Source: Rhyzopertha dominica
Taxonomy: Eukaryota; Arthropoda; Insecta; Coleoptera; Bostrichidae
NCBI GenBank assembly: GCA_025024175.1
Contig: QCXZ01000137.1
Span: 21,638,001-21,702,000, forward strand
DNA length: 64,000 bases
Direction of reading: 5' to 3'
Part shown: in pieces, positions 12,601 to 25,260 of the stretch
How positions within the stretch are numbered: position 1 is the stretch's first letter
Layout of the letters: each line of letters opens with the position of its first letter
Notes under the pieces: model-generated
Seen by the model: only the letters and a program-made list of their open reading frames with translations
The model's database searches: none
Told to the model about the DNA's origin: nothing
Translations under genes and position numbers: made by a program

Positions 12601-13151
12601 CTTTTCTGAACGAACGAACAGACGCCAAATCGAGCGTATAAGCGCTTCCATCTTGACCTGGTTGTGCTAAGAATATTTACTTTACTTTATTTTAAAATGT
12701 ATACAACATTTCACAGGAACTTATATATGTACAGTATTGCCTTATTTTTATTACTAGGGTCTTCTCATTTTAGTTGTGAAATATTCTGCAAAAGTTTCCA
12801 TTCCATTTTTTTCTGTAATAATTAAAAGTGCACTTAATTAAAATAAACACGTCAGATTTCATTCAATATAAACAATACAGCAGCTAGTAATTCCCACTGT
12901 CTGACTATCAAAGATACTGTGTTGATAAATTGTTTTGGGTTGTTTGCGGAATTATTTCCTTACGTCAATCTCTACCTCTGCACCCGCATTGAATTATTAT
13001 TTTAAAGGCATGAGAATCTTGATGCTGACATATAACATTTTAAGGTATTTGAAATTCTGATGAATAATAACGAGATATATCACCACTAACAATTTGTTGT
13101 AAAAAGCAATACCTCCTTGTTGAATGCAAATCCTTCTATTCATCAGTAAAC

Positions 13152-13348
13152 ACAGTCGTAGATTTAAGGAGAAATTTATATAGCAATGCGATCTGTCAGC
13201 ATTACACTGACCTGATGACAAAGCCTCCTAGCTGCCGTTATGGGAACTACTTCCTAAAGGAAGTGACCTGTAGCCTGACAAGTTGGTATGCACCTGCATA
13301 CATCAGCTTGACAGCAGGCCCCCACGGCACTTTTTACAGTCGTAGATT
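13152..13348. mobile_element. SINE-like insert (copy 1) with 13-bp target duplications
   Basis: A 171-bp insert (13165-13335) is flanked by perfect 13-bp direct repeats ACAGTCGTAGATT (13152-13164 and 13336-13348), a typical product of target-primed retroposition. The insert is clearly homologous to 34387-34558 from its first to its last base and ends in TTTTT, which resembles a Pol III terminator. No tRNA-type A/B box pair was found, so its RNA origin is unknown. It carries no open frame. Confidence 0.8.
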
Positions 13349-13690
13349 GTTTATGAATTGTGAATCAAGAAATGAATGGGTGCCAGTTCTCTAATAATTT
13401 TGATTTTCTTATCAGCACGTAGCAGCATGTGCAAGTTCTGATGGGTAGGCCCAATATTTAGTGGATTATCTTCATTTACTCTAGTCACCATATACAATTT
13501 TCATTTTCATATAAATTTCGTTGACCAACGACTATGGCTATGTGATTAATGCATCATAAAATTTAACGAACTGAGTACCCTTAAGAACTATTAAAACTTT
13601 GAAATATTTACCACTTAGTCGTACTAACCACACGTCACTTTAATTAACCATTAACCAATGTGTTTGTTTAATTTTTGCATATGCATTTTG
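13349..13690. other. unassigned AT-rich DNA
   Basis: Nothing recognisable between the SINE-like insert and the ribozyme. Confidence 0.5.
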
Positions 13691-13720
13691 ATTGTAGCGG
13701 TGTTGTCCGTCAGAATAATA

Positions 13721-13760
13721 CGAGGACAGCTGTTTCGACCTATTTGATCTCATCAGCCCG
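13721..13760 (-). ncRNA. hammerhead ribozyme, family A (complete core)
   Basis: On the minus strand, in order: CGGG (stem I), CTGATGA (13750-13756), stem II GATC-AAATA-GGTC, GAAA (13733-13736), a loopless palindromic stem III CAG/CTG, and UC with predicted cleavage after the C opposite 13725. CTCG then pairs with CGGG, including one G-U. All invariant core bases are present. An upstream GGGACTATAAC block and a downstream TTATTCTGAC block are shared with the 3.6-4.1 kb copies, so these belong to one family. No coding sequence is attached, so it is probably a solo PLE or retrozyme end. Confidence 0.8.
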
Positions 13761-14259
13761 GTTATAGTCCCAAGGCAGACAGAACAGCACAGAAAATCAT
13801 AAATCTTAAATTGGATACGTGCGCTGATATTTTTTCGGTGGCATCCATCTGTGTTGCCAGCATTGGAACTACAACCGCGCTGATGATATTTCGTAGATCG
13901 AAACCGCTGTCATCTGATTATTCTGACTGTTTTTCAATTCAGAAATGGCACGCGCCTTTGTTGTTTACATATGTGTTGCACTTTGTTAGTGCTGCTCCAT
14001 TTGATAGCGGCCGTTAATGCGGTGTATGCAGCTCCCTTCATACTTGGCTTGGCTTGCTCGTTGACTGATGTCGTTTTGCAAGACCTGCTTGGATGCGTAC
14101 CCTAATAGAATGCAATTTAATGCTTCGATATAGGAAGGTAACTTCGAAATTATCCAAACATTTCCCAACAATATTTAGTTATGCGTGGGTACATAAGTAA
14201 AACATTGAACTCGGAGCACTAGAACTATGCGGTAACTATAGCACCAGTAACATACACCT

Positions 14260-15010
14260 AGCAATGTGCCATTCCAGGAAATTTATTTTTAGGGAAATAT
14301 TGACGGGAAATATTCCCGGGAAATTGACGGGAATATTACCGGATACAGGCATTCAGAGAAATTATCTAATTTAGGCTATTCTATATTTACCAAAATTAAA
14401 GTGCGCGTGCATCGGATGGCCACGTCGTTAGAATATAATGATGCAAAATATAGAATCAACAAAACACAAAATTTTATTCTTTTAATAACAATATATGTTT
14501 CGTAAAAAATGTACGATGAATAAAATAAATAATAATCTGTATAAAAAATAAACATAAACATATAATTCAGAAACTTAACAGCCTTTCTGTATTGTCCATT
14601 TCTAAAAACTAATGAAGCAACTGAAGACGGCTTAGTTGCCGTCGTATTATGTCTTTCTTCTAATCTAGTCAATTGTGAGCAATGTAACATAAAGAACCAG
14701 CTCTGACAGTATTTATTTTTTGACATTTATTAGAATGAATGCGAGATAATGTACTAAAACTTCGCTCGACAGAAGCGGAGGTAGAAGTAACAAAATTTTT
14801 ATTACCTCTCCCTAAACCTGTAGCAGCGATGTTTGATGAGCAAAGAGCAACTGACAATTACCTGTGACCGGCGACGTTGACAATGCTATCCATGATGCAA
14901 CAAGCAACAGACATATTTATGGCAATTTTTCTTTTGCCAATTTTCCCAAAGAGTTGAATTTTACCAATTTAATGGAAACTTTCTGGGAATATTACGAATT
15001 GGAAATATTA
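14260..15010 (-). mobile_element. probable hAT transposon remnant
   Basis: The region holds a C-terminal hAT transposase scrap on the minus strand. It is flanked by GGGAAATATTCCCGGGAAATT-type stretches of a kind I associate with some hAT elements. I could not fix the terminal inverted repeats or target duplications, so both ends are approximate. Confidence 0.45.
14669..14857 (-). pseudogene. hAT transposase C-terminal (dimerisation) fragment
   Basis: The run TSASVERSFSTLSRIH near residues 25-40 matches the hATC dimerisation motif (xxxxxERSFSxLxRI), which lies at the C-terminus of hAT transposases. Only about 60 residues remain. The following region should continue as RLxxLAxLxI but is degraded and frameshifted. 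No catalytic residues are present, so this is a fossil. Confidence 0.6.
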
Positions 15011-15300
15011 TAGCTACAGTACATCGCTACATACACCGCTACATCAGAAGTGTATTCTTACCGAGTACCGTCAGCTTCTACCGAAACTGCAAAATCACCT
15101 GTGAGCTAAAATTGTACAAGACGATTTCCTAACAAAACTTGTCGCTACTAGAAAAAAATCAGCTATCGCGTCCCTTTATGTGTGCGAATGTACATACAGG
15201 GTCTCAATAGTTGTCAAAATATTGTAGCACCTCTAGTCTTTGTCGATTCCCACTGTAGTTATTTAATTCTTGCTTTCATAAAGAAATCCAAGAGGTTTAT
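15011..15300. other. unassigned DNA
   Basis: Nothing recognisable apart from a lone ACAGGGTCTC-like transposon-end motif near 15196. Confidence 0.4.
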
Positions 15301-15690
15301 ATACCGTGTCCGCGAATTTCTTCCTAAACTATTATCTCTTCGTAAAGAGCTCAATTTGGTATACCCGTTATTATCACTTTTGTTAGTGCTTGTTATTTAT
15401 TTTGAGACGCGTTTATTGCGCTATTTCTCATTTGCACCCCTTCATAATATAAAGCTTCGCTCATGAACCACCGTTCCTGACATTCTATGGAGACTAATTT
15501 ATGGCAAATTAATTTCAGTGCTTTACGACGAGCTACACAATTTGTCATTCTAGTTTGTTTGTTTCCCTTTCTCGTGATACATAAACGTTGTACCGAATTC
15601 CGCGGAGTAACGAAGGTCACTTTCAGGGCGCCGCACACACATTTCCTGCCAGAAGTAATAAAACCAGCCAGCTACGTAATCGCCCAACCC
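15301..15690. repeat. possible transposon-derived segment
   Basis: It starts with ATACCGTGTCCGCGAAT, which resembles the CAGGGTGTCC ends of Tc1/mariner-type elements with mutations. It continues as an evenly composed stretch open in more than one frame. No matching inverted terminus was found nearby. Weak call. Confidence 0.25.
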
Positions 15691-18600
15691 AATTAACAAG
15701 CTTAGATGGGTAAAATAAAATGGGGAAGCTTAACGCGAAAACTGTTTGGCCTTGCAGCTGAATGCTTAAGCGAACTTCAGCGGAACAAGTGCGCGTAATA
15801 TTATGAAAGCTTCGAGGAATAAATGCAAAGTAAGCAAAGAATTTTGCGTTAATAAACAGTTTTAGTTTCGATTTTAAAACGTTATTATTAATCAGTTCTT
15901 AAATGAAATTGTTTGGTTCGTTATACCTTAGCAAATATATATAATTCCCTGCTAGTTGGTGTTGTACGTATAGTTGTTGGTGTTGGTTTATAATTATTAT
16001 TAAGGTTATCCCCAAATATAACAATTTGTTCGGGATAAGCGGACTTTGACTCTATACATAAACTGATTTTTTTGTGCTTTTTTATTACGTACGTACCGGC
16101 TTCAAACAAATTACACGTGTATAAATATGTATTTTTATTGAAGTAGAAGCACACGTAATGAAACAGTCAATCGAGGTTTACTTATAAAATGAACTAAGCT
16201 TGCGACATCATATAGGTATATAAGAAATTAGAAAACGGGTTCCACAATACTTTCCAAATAAAGCATATTAATACCAGAGATCCAAAGTATATTATTAAAA
16301 AAGGAAAACTGTATCACAACATTTAATGTAAAACTCGGTACATGCTTTATTTTACTTACTCCCTCACATAAACTTTGTCCGNTGAAAAACTTTACATTTG
16401 AATCGGAAATTTCGACGAGCGAATTATTATAGTTTATTTAAACCTTAGTTACTACGTCAGATTACGCGAAGCAGGTTGTAAAATGCAAAAAAAAGGTAAG
16501 GTCGGTCGTAAAATATAAATAGAACACAAGTAGGAAAGCATTTTTAAGTATAGAAGATACATTTCTTGTAGAATGCAAAAAAAATACACGTTGATTATCG
16601 TTACGCCAAGACCTGTACAACACAACGAGCCATCATCGAACCCGATCCGTTGAGCCGTTCTCGAGCTACAAATGTGACAGACATCAGACGGACAAAGTGN
16701 GGACAGTAGCTTCTTTTAACAATGCCATAATAATGCGCGTTTGTAATTATTATTAAAAAAGTAAATCAGTATGTATCCTATTTTATGGGCATGGGACGTA
16801 CGTAAGAGATTGAATCTAGTGTTATCAACAGAAGTAGCTTTGGAATTGTGCTAAACATTAGAATGGTCTACTCATCGATTGCCTTCTTTCCAGTGTTAAC
16901 TCAGGCGCGGCAATTTTGATAGCTGCGCCAGTCTTTCAGTTTTTCTTCCGTACGAGGAATCAAAATTGTGATCTTTAATGAAGAATTCTTGATAACCTTC
17001 AGTTGGAGTAGATTTTTTCTACCCCACATGCCTTTTGACGAAAGTAATGTCATCTCTACACTCTGCTAACAAAATAACCAATGTTCCTTAAAACGTATGT
17101 GTAGGTATGTCCTGCGCATTACCGTGGTGTTGATGAAATGTTGCTGAGAACATGGAGTCTTCCTGCATTGTAAAATAATTGGATGTAACTGGATAGACGC
17201 GTACTACATATGTTCGTATACTCTAAGCCAGAGATAATATCATCTTCAAAAGATTGAAGCTGATGCATTTTATATATCTTATGCTCTTCGGTATCATCCA
17301 CATCAGGTATTGACTTACGACACTTTTCTGAATAAACTTGCTTCTTATTAAGCAATTTCATTGCTGTCTTTTGTTCCTAACCGGCTCTGTATTTGTACCT
17401 ATTGGTACCTAAGTATCTTTAGATTAGCAGGGAGCAAGCCATATACAGCATTAACACCTGCTGTTTTAATTTCTTCTGAAATAGATTCAACCGTTCCAAC
17501 TTTTGGCCTACAAAGTTATTTAGTTTAGTTCGTAAGTATACATTGGCTGAAAATAAAACTCAGGAAGTCTAACAGACTAACAATTTGAAACTCTTGCTAA
17601 CATTAGCACTTCTTTTCGTCAGCAGTTATGTATTCAAAGTGGTTTATAAACTCTGTTTCAATGACATTTATATACACACTGTTTTCCTTTTTTCGGATAT
17701 GCCTGTATCTCTAACATTTCGTTCTAATAGTTTCTGTTGGATGATCCCTACCTGTTGTAAAGCAAATAATGCGCAGAATACCGATATTGCTTTATTCCAG
17801 CCTATTCTCCCGCTTTTGACTGACAAAAGAGGCATCAGTTTCAGTTGGGGTTGCGGCTGAAAGGAGCTTTTGAATATTTTATTAAGTGTTTGTTTCGCGT
17901 CTCCCGCTTCAAGTTCTATTTCTACCCTTTCGCATTGTTGAGCTCTACAAGGAGAACTTCATGAAATTCAAGCACCTGAAAGCCTTTGTTGCATAGTGTG
18001 GTCAACCAGCTGCTATAATCGTTCATCCCTTTGACATAATGCAGTAAATCACTACTTTGTTGCATTATTATAGCTGATACAAAGCAGATGTAATAGGATT
18101 ATTTTACGATGCATACTAAACCAGGCATTACGGCATACGATTGTCAGTGTTTTTGTTAATGGTGTCATATTGGCCTGAAGCTATGAAATAGTGGCAAGGT
18201 CACTTTATACAAACTAGTTCCGCCTGATTATTTGTGGTTCGAAGTTGATTTTAGCAATTTTTTTGGATACTCCATTAAGTATGAAAAAATTAATAAGAGG
18301 ATGCAGTACCCTATGAAACTGTTTGCAGGATGTTACATAAACTTTCTTTATTAAAAAGAATGAAGAATCTCTTGTAATTAAACCAATATTTTTAATCTCT
18401 TTTTGTGGAGGCTAACCTTTTTTATGATTTTTACTGCCCCTTCTTTTTGTTTTCTTCAATATATCGTCATTATTCTTCAAGTTAGGTATTTTTTTTTGTA
18501 TTTGACAAACTTGGTAAATCTCCAAAGCAACACCAACTATTTTTCACGATTTGCTATAATTTAGTAATTGTCGCGATTTGCATGTTTTCCACTGGGTGAA

Positions 18601-19957
18601 GGCTTCAAGTCTTAAACTTCAAGTAGTGCAACAAGAAGTCTGATGCTGTCAAAATTAGGTAAACGTGGAAGACATGAAAATTTAGCATCTTTAAAGTTGG
18701 ACTGATTCGAACACCNTCCTCATTTTGAAAGAAATATAATCAGATAATTCTTTCATTGANAACATCTCGTCACANTNTCTAGGGTTCTCAGTACCTTAAA
18801 ATGTCCAATTTAGCTTTTTGATGTCAGCATTTAAATTAAATTGAGCCTATTCATTCATTATCAAGTTGTTTATGCAGTTGTTATCTTCCTCCAGATGTAG
18901 AAGTCGAATGGCGTATTGCAGGCGCTATAGTTATCTTGTGGTAGTAAAGTTAGGACTAATTTAATTTTTATGACATTTAAAAATATAGTCAGATTATTTC
19001 GGTGACTTGGCGATATCCGCATTTTGAACTGGAAGGACGATGAGTAGAGATAGATGAATCAAGGACTGGATGTCATACAGTTTTTACCGCGGCGTCAGTG
19101 CGTTTAGGGTTTCTTCCTAAAAAATCGTAGATTGCTTCAATTCGTTCTTTCATAGCGTTCGAGCAAATAGAAAAAAATGAGTTTTACATTGCTAAATATC
19201 GTAAAATCGTACGTAGCCATTTTAATATGCAAAGGACGCAAAGGAAATAAAAAAAGAAATTGAACAAGTTATAACCTTTTATAAAGTTTCAATCTTTGAG
19301 TGGTCACTTGTTAAAACCTAATGGTTCAAGACCAGTGTTGACGAACCCCTACTACCCAGNGTGCTATTCAACTATTAAAATCAATCAAAGCTAATAAGGT
19401 AACAGGTGTGTGAATCCCCAAGAAAAATCAATCTTAAAAACCCTATTAATCAGCATTCGGTACAATTAAATTGCAGCGTTTATCTGTTACTTTTAAAGGA
19501 CTTTTTAAAGGAGCCTTAACCGTTCCGCTGTTGTTAGGGGCACCAGCATTCCAAAAAATATTAAACATCTAGTATTATTTTGACAGTCCTATGTAAAGCT
19601 CCAGTAGAATTGGAAATACTGTACCTTATGCTAAATGCCTTATTACAGTTATATCGTCATCGACTACATTGTTTTTCTACACTCCATATAATTTTCTTCT
19701 TTTAACATATTTGATGGTGTCCTATTGATCGTGGCCTTAAAGTAGTATTGTATTTTTTGCAATATTTAAGAACTGTAATATTGCTGATTATGTATCAATC
19801 GCTGGTGTGCCCTTTTTTCAATTAAATAGGTTGGAAGCAAGCTGATTGCGTTTTACTTTACTTGTTTATCAGATGGCAGAGTCTAAACAATTTAACTAAT
19901 TCACAATGTTTCACAATAGGTGCATCTTCGAAAGCATTTATTACAGTGCATATTCTT
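15691..19957. other. unassigned DNA
   Basis: No supported gene. A segment near 16620-16700 (CCGTTGAGCCGTTCTCGAG, then a CAGACGGACA run) resembles conserved 3' tails of insect transposable elements. On the minus strand, 18.65-19.15 kb contains coding-looking scraps (for example RIEAIYDFLGRNPKRTDAA) that may be transposase debris. The family could not be named. Several Ns occur at 18.7-18.8 kb and 19.36 kb. Confidence 0.4.
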
Positions 19958-20545
19958 AGAATGCTTTACCTAATCATTTTACTTAATGGCCGAGCTTTCG
20001 GAGTTGTTTGGCTCCTTCTTCTGGGCCTAAAATCTGTTATTTTCTTTATTTGTAAAACCACACATAACACTTACTTATAGTGATAGATTATTTAAGGTGG
20101 CTGAACAGGAACGCTGCAAATTAACTACACAATAATATGAAATTAACAAATTAATGAAAACTTTTAAGGAAAATAACATAAAATTAAAAAGACTATTATG
20201 TGCCACATCAACAAAACATATGATTCAACGATTCTGGTTATGAACACGAAAATTGAATAAATAGGTGTAAATTTTTAATAAATTATGTAGATCACTTCTA
20301 TTTAATTTTTATATGTTTTTTTCCTAAATGTTATCATTAATTTGTTAATTTCCTCTTATTGTGTAGTTAATTTGCTGTATTCCTGTTAAGCCCCCTTAAA
20401 TAATCCATTACTACAAGTAAGTGTTATGTGTGCTTGTACAAATGAAGAAAATTATAGATTTTAGGCTCCAAAGAAGGAGCCAAACTGTTCCGAAAGCTCG
20501 GCAATTAAGTAAAAGGATTGTTTTATTTATTTGTGATCGAGCCCT
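19958..20545. repeat. large inverted repeat with hammerhead-like remnants in both arms
   Basis: Arms of roughly 230 bp (about 19958-20195 and 20298-20545) are imperfect reverse complements, separated by a spacer of about 100 bp. Shared blocks include GCCGAGCTTTCGGA, CACATAACACTTACTT and AAATTAACTACACAATAA. In each arm, reading away from the centre, there is a GGAG...CTCC or GGAGC...GTTCC stem followed by GAAAGCTC. Upstream of it is a degraded core: CAGAAGA (one change from CUGANGA) in the left arm and CAAAGAA in the right. This matches the layout of the other ribozyme pairs. No coding sequence. Confidence 0.6.
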
Positions 20546-23500
20546 GATTAGGTAAGCATTGTACAATTATACCATAACTGTCAATTTAGTGCATATTTTT
20601 ATTCGATACCTTTATATATGTGTAATATTTGCTAACTAATGCATAATCTACCATTCATTTAAATAATCGTTCTTTAGCGACATACGCAGAGGCTTATAGA
20701 ACGCTTTAGTTATTAAAAGACTATGGCCATTGTTTTCTTTTTTCATATCATTTCCGGGGTCGTCTCCATGTATCTAAATTATTATATGCGATTATAGACA
20801 GGATCGTCAAGCTAAATAAAATGTGTACACTGTACAATACATGTTTGCAAACATGTGCATTGAAGGGAGACGAGATGCAGAATAATTTCCACCGTACATC
20901 ATCACAAACAAAAGCTGCCATGAAACAATGTACCGCATAACGCAACATAAATGCACCCTGCATTGTTCCATGTTTTACGTGCATCTAGCACTATCGAATG
21001 TGAACGACAAGATATGAAATCCGTATTCAAAATACGGGAAATTAAAGGACCCACCCCTTCTTCAAATACTCTAATCTGAATGTCGAATACGAGAGGCCTC
21101 TACAGGCATTGAATAATGTTTGTGCATTCAATATACCTACGGTCCAATAACGAGTTTTGAAATCTGTGAAAGTGGATATTACCTGCTCCTTTTGCTACGC
21201 TGCAAGCTGATCAAAGAAGTATTTACTGGAGTTTTGATTAAGCCGTAAAAGTTTATAAGATATCCTAAAGGTGGATTAATTAACTTGTTATTTATTTTAT
21301 TTTCCGGTAGTTAAAAGCTGTACTAAAGAGTAATTAAAGTAAAAGGAGTTCTCCTTTGAAGCCTCATTATATATTTAAGACCGCCAACATCGCACTAATT
21401 ACTACTTATAATTAGTAGATGTATATAATTTGCAAGTAATATACTTATAAACGTTTAATATTATTTTTAAAGAGTGATCTCTTTAATACATATTTCTGAA
21501 CCGGCTGTCTACACGAACTTTGCATAAAAATGCTTTTAAAATAAAGTGCATAATACGAGTATCCTTCGCGAATGTCGATACGACTTTGTTGCTTTATCTT
21601 GTGTCGTACAGATATATCAAGACTGTCCATATTGGTTATTCAATACTATTTATAATTATAAAGCATATTTGAAGTAAACTATAATATATATGTGTTAATG
21701 TTAATGCAGTTTTTTTTTCTGTCAATAAGAAGTAATAGCTATTTGTTAGATGGAAATTCTGATGAATGTACGGATATCAGAAAGCTTCTGCTTGTAGAAC
21801 TCTCTTCACATAAGTATGTAAAGAAAAAGTTCCTATAGATTAGTTTACTCATTAATATATTTAATAATTCCGATATCGCAGGAAAATATAAGTTTTGTAA
21901 AAGAGAGGCAACAGTTAGTCAGATAATATTGTTTCAGAATCTAAATCGTTGTTACGTTACCTGGTTTAGGCTAAAGAAGGAAGCTTTGCTGGCTACGCAG
22001 TGAAGAAGGCGTGTGGTGTTTTTTTTTATCTAAGGGCGACAGACAGACACCGAAACTATTTTTTCTATTCTGCACCAGGTTTGCCTCTGGTGCGGTTACT
22101 TTAAACTCAAAATTAAGGAACAGAATCAATGGAACTACTTACAATTTTAATTAAATTAAAGGATTTACAATAAAAATAGTACTAATACTAAGAATTGGGA
22201 CCTATCCAACATCTTCTGCAATATATAGAAACCTAACCCACCCTACTATTTGTCGTAAACTTCTACTACTAGATAATATTATTATTATAAAGTACCTACT
22301 ACCTATCTAATCTAAACCTGACTCAAAGACTGCACCACGCCTTTCTCGTAACAATAAAGGGTTCGTCCTTAGAGTTATGTACTGTACAAACCTGTGTATA
22401 CTATATAGGCACCTTCAAACTCAAGCTCCAGCACTGCACACTCTATTAAAGCTCTGAAATTGTACAGTAAAGGAACACCTCTCCTTCGATTAATTGATTT
22501 TTATTACATATTCTATCATCGCTATCAACAATAACATTCTACTCTCTCTAATAACAACTTTTTTACTAACATGATTTAAAAACTAAAATTGCATCACTGC
22601 AAACGCCTGCACATGCACACGCACTGCACTGCTCAACAAGTTACTTACTTACCCATGACCTTATCTTTGTGGGGATTCTTAAAGTCACTTCCCTGGAGAC
22701 TCAGCGATACCGTACTCCCTAACTATGGTAACTTCTAAAAGTAAATACGTAACACCAAACTCCAACGATAAAAGAAACCAAATCCAATATATATAAGCAG
22801 AAACAGAGTAACCCAAAATAAGAAAAAGCCTTAAAAGTAATATATACAGGTAACTAAATGCACGATGCTAGCGGTGTGGGTACCTACCTCAAGTGAGGGT
22901 TCAATTTCTTTAGTGAAACTGACAACAGTTTTTCTTTGATTGATTATATTTCTATTTTTTGTCAACAAAATTGTTTTCAAACAAAACAAAAAAAAACAAA
23001 TAATAAATATATATAAATATCTAGCCTACTTTTTGTGTATAAACGAATACGGTACCCACAACCACAACATGCAGTACAACAAGCAATATAACAAACTAAT
23101 GTTGGCAGAGATCTAATTATCAAAACCTAAGCGAACTGTAAACACCTGATTTCATTGCTAATTGATAGTATCACTAGTAAAGTGGTATATATTTTTCTTT
23201 ATAAAAAAATCGATACCTTTCAAAAGTAACAACTTTATAATATATAACAATCTATTAAGCTTATACTGGGTATTCGACAACAACCTTTCATACATTTTTT
23301 ACTGACAAGAAAGCTCTCTGAAAGTATAAATTAACGCTAGGAAATGTTTCCTACCAAATTATGTCAAAAGTGTCTATGGATCGTCATTAAATAAGATCGC
23401 ACGTTCTAGTTACGAAATGGAAACTTAATAATTACTTCTGAACTGCTACTGACTCCTAGTCAACTCTTTAACATTTACCTACCGACAATTTAACCTAATT

Positions 23501-24486
23501 ATTCTTTAGAAGCATCATAGGCTATAACTCAATTAACGCGAAGCTAATCCGATTAACTAAAACATTCCTAGAAACACAGGGAAGAGTGTCAAACACGAAA
23601 CTAATGTGAACTGCATTAAATCGGCCGCACGAATACAGTAATGTCCAACAGACTTTGTCTTTGACATTAATTAATTAAAGAGAACAAGACTCACTTTAAT
23701 CTAATCCTTGCATTAGAATCTTAGAAGACGCTACTGATTTAGGAGTTATAAATGTTATTCTACCACATACAGTGTTAAACCAAATACGACTCACATGTAA
23801 TAGGAAAATAATTAGAAAAAAAAATTTCTTTATACATTAATGTATTTAGTCGGAAACATCGATTTACGCCAGGATATTTATTTATTATAATAATTAATTT
23901 TTAATTTTATGTTAAAATAATTTTTATTTTTTATTGTTCTGCAAAATAGGTAACATTATTTTCTACTTGTCCTTGTCCTGCAACTGTAGTCTGTTTGTCT
24001 ACAATCAGTCGCCGGACCTATCCACAACAACGTTTTGTTATAACCTAATATTGTGATGAAATTGAGCAAACGTATCAACCAATAATTGTAACTAATCAAC
24101 TACTGAGGAATTTTTATATAAAGCCTGCCTACGGTAGGCCCTTTGACAAATTTGTGAGAGTTTCCTTAAAGTTTTTTTTGCTGCAAAGTAATATTAAAAT
24201 CCATTTAATTAATTTCGAACTATAGCTTTTCTAAATGTATTTTTACCTGTCGCTATTCTAACATTACAAATAGTACGAAAAGATTTCTATTTCATTTCCT
24301 TCTTTATATATTTGTATTTTCACTGTAACTCTTCCGCATTTATGACTTCTTTATTCTTTTCATTTCTACGATATATGTCAGTCGTAGCAGATCTGACACA
24401 TATCGTTTCCACCTGCGCCTCATCGAAAAATACCCCTCGTTTTAAAATAATCCGCCTTGTTCTGACGTTATGCGAGCCCCGTAGAC
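20546..24486. other. unassigned DNA
   Basis: No supported gene. A 7-bp hairpin (GCACCAG...CTGGTGC) lies at 22073-22094. From 22.1 to 23.8 kb the plus strand is conspicuously rich in A and C and poor in G over long runs, with no recognisable ends. Confidence 0.45.
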
Positions 24487-24696
24487 ATGCAAAATGCAAA
24501 TGCCGGTCCCTCGACTTGCCGCAAGAAAGACCCGCAGATATTGGCTGTCTTATCTGCAAGTTTTATGTCGAGTGAAAACAGCGATTCCGACTCTGAAGCT
24601 GAAACTCGCCGAAAAGAAAACTCCAATAAGCGGTTTAGCGGGCTCCTAAACCAACATATTATGCTGCAAAGATCTAGGTCGCGTCATGCATGGTAA
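24487..24696 (+). CDS. unidentified 69-codon open frame in a GC-richer patch
   Basis: It starts at ATG and encodes a hydrophilic peptide with an acidic serine-rich run (SENSDSDSEAE) followed by a basic segment (RRKENSNKR). This composition is common in nuclear proteins and in the N-termini of some transposases. A weak donor-like GTAACC follows near its end. All neighbouring frames are also fairly open because the patch is less AT-rich, so coding status is doubtful. No homologue recognised. Confidence 0.2.
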   Translation: MQNANAGPSTCRKKDPQILAVLSASFMSSENSDSDSEAETRRKENSNKRFSGLLNQHIMLQRSRSRHAW

Positions 24697-25260
24697 CCGG
24701 GCAGGTGTAGTAATTGAAATGAATGCAACGAGATTAAAATGAGAGGGATGGTTTCTTGGAGCACGCTTTCTTTAAATGCCAGCAACTGCTGTAAAATGTT
24801 GCAGACCTGGAGTTTTTTTTATGATGATAAACAGCTTCGGTGAACAGTGGCGGAACAGTAGAATTTAGGAAGCGTGCCCCCAAACACGAAGGTGTAAGGT
24901 AACTAACGAGACGTCATAGAGATATACCCAAGCTGGGATGTGGAAAATGGGTAATCTTTAGAAAATATGAGCAGTTACTAGCCTGATGTTTTCAATTGAG
25001 ATTCAATTTAACGGCTGTCCAGCTGTCCTTAACCTACATATTACTTTATCTTGCTTTGACATGCCCTTATTTAGTCTGTTATCGCAACGAACTTAAATAT
25101 ATGTTAAACTTATAAGCTACTGCTCTGTCACAATCATCTTAATGATGATATTAAGACTGTAAAGGCTGTACCGTTAGTAAGTTTTTTTTAGCCGCCAAGA
25201 TCGTTTACGTCCTGATACAAAATGAAGCTGATAACAGATTTGACATTTAACTGCGCCAGG
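24697..25260. other. unassigned DNA
   Basis: It contains one CAGTGGCGGAAC motif at about 24847 that resembles a hAT end. No partner end was found. Confidence 0.4.

Noticed and set aside
13205..13225. CTGATGAC inside the SINE-like element as a possible hammerhead core
   Set aside because: No stem II followed by GAAA and UC downstream, so the remaining core is absent.
15301..15690. Assignment of this stretch to the same family as the 43.6 kb mariner because of GTGTCC at its start
   Set aside because: Only a few terminal bases match, there is no TIR partner and no transposase; listed only as a weak repeat.
18600..19160. Minus-strand coding-looking scraps (NPKRTDAA and MKELSDYISFKMR)
   Set aside because: Too short and broken to assign to a family, and interrupted by Ns.
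22073..22094. 7-bp hairpin GCACCAG / CTGGTGC
   Set aside because: Short, with no associated element ends or coding sequence.
24840..24860. CAGTGGCGGAAC, resembling a hAT terminal repeat
   Set aside because: No inverted partner with an 8-bp duplication was found in the surrounding sequence.
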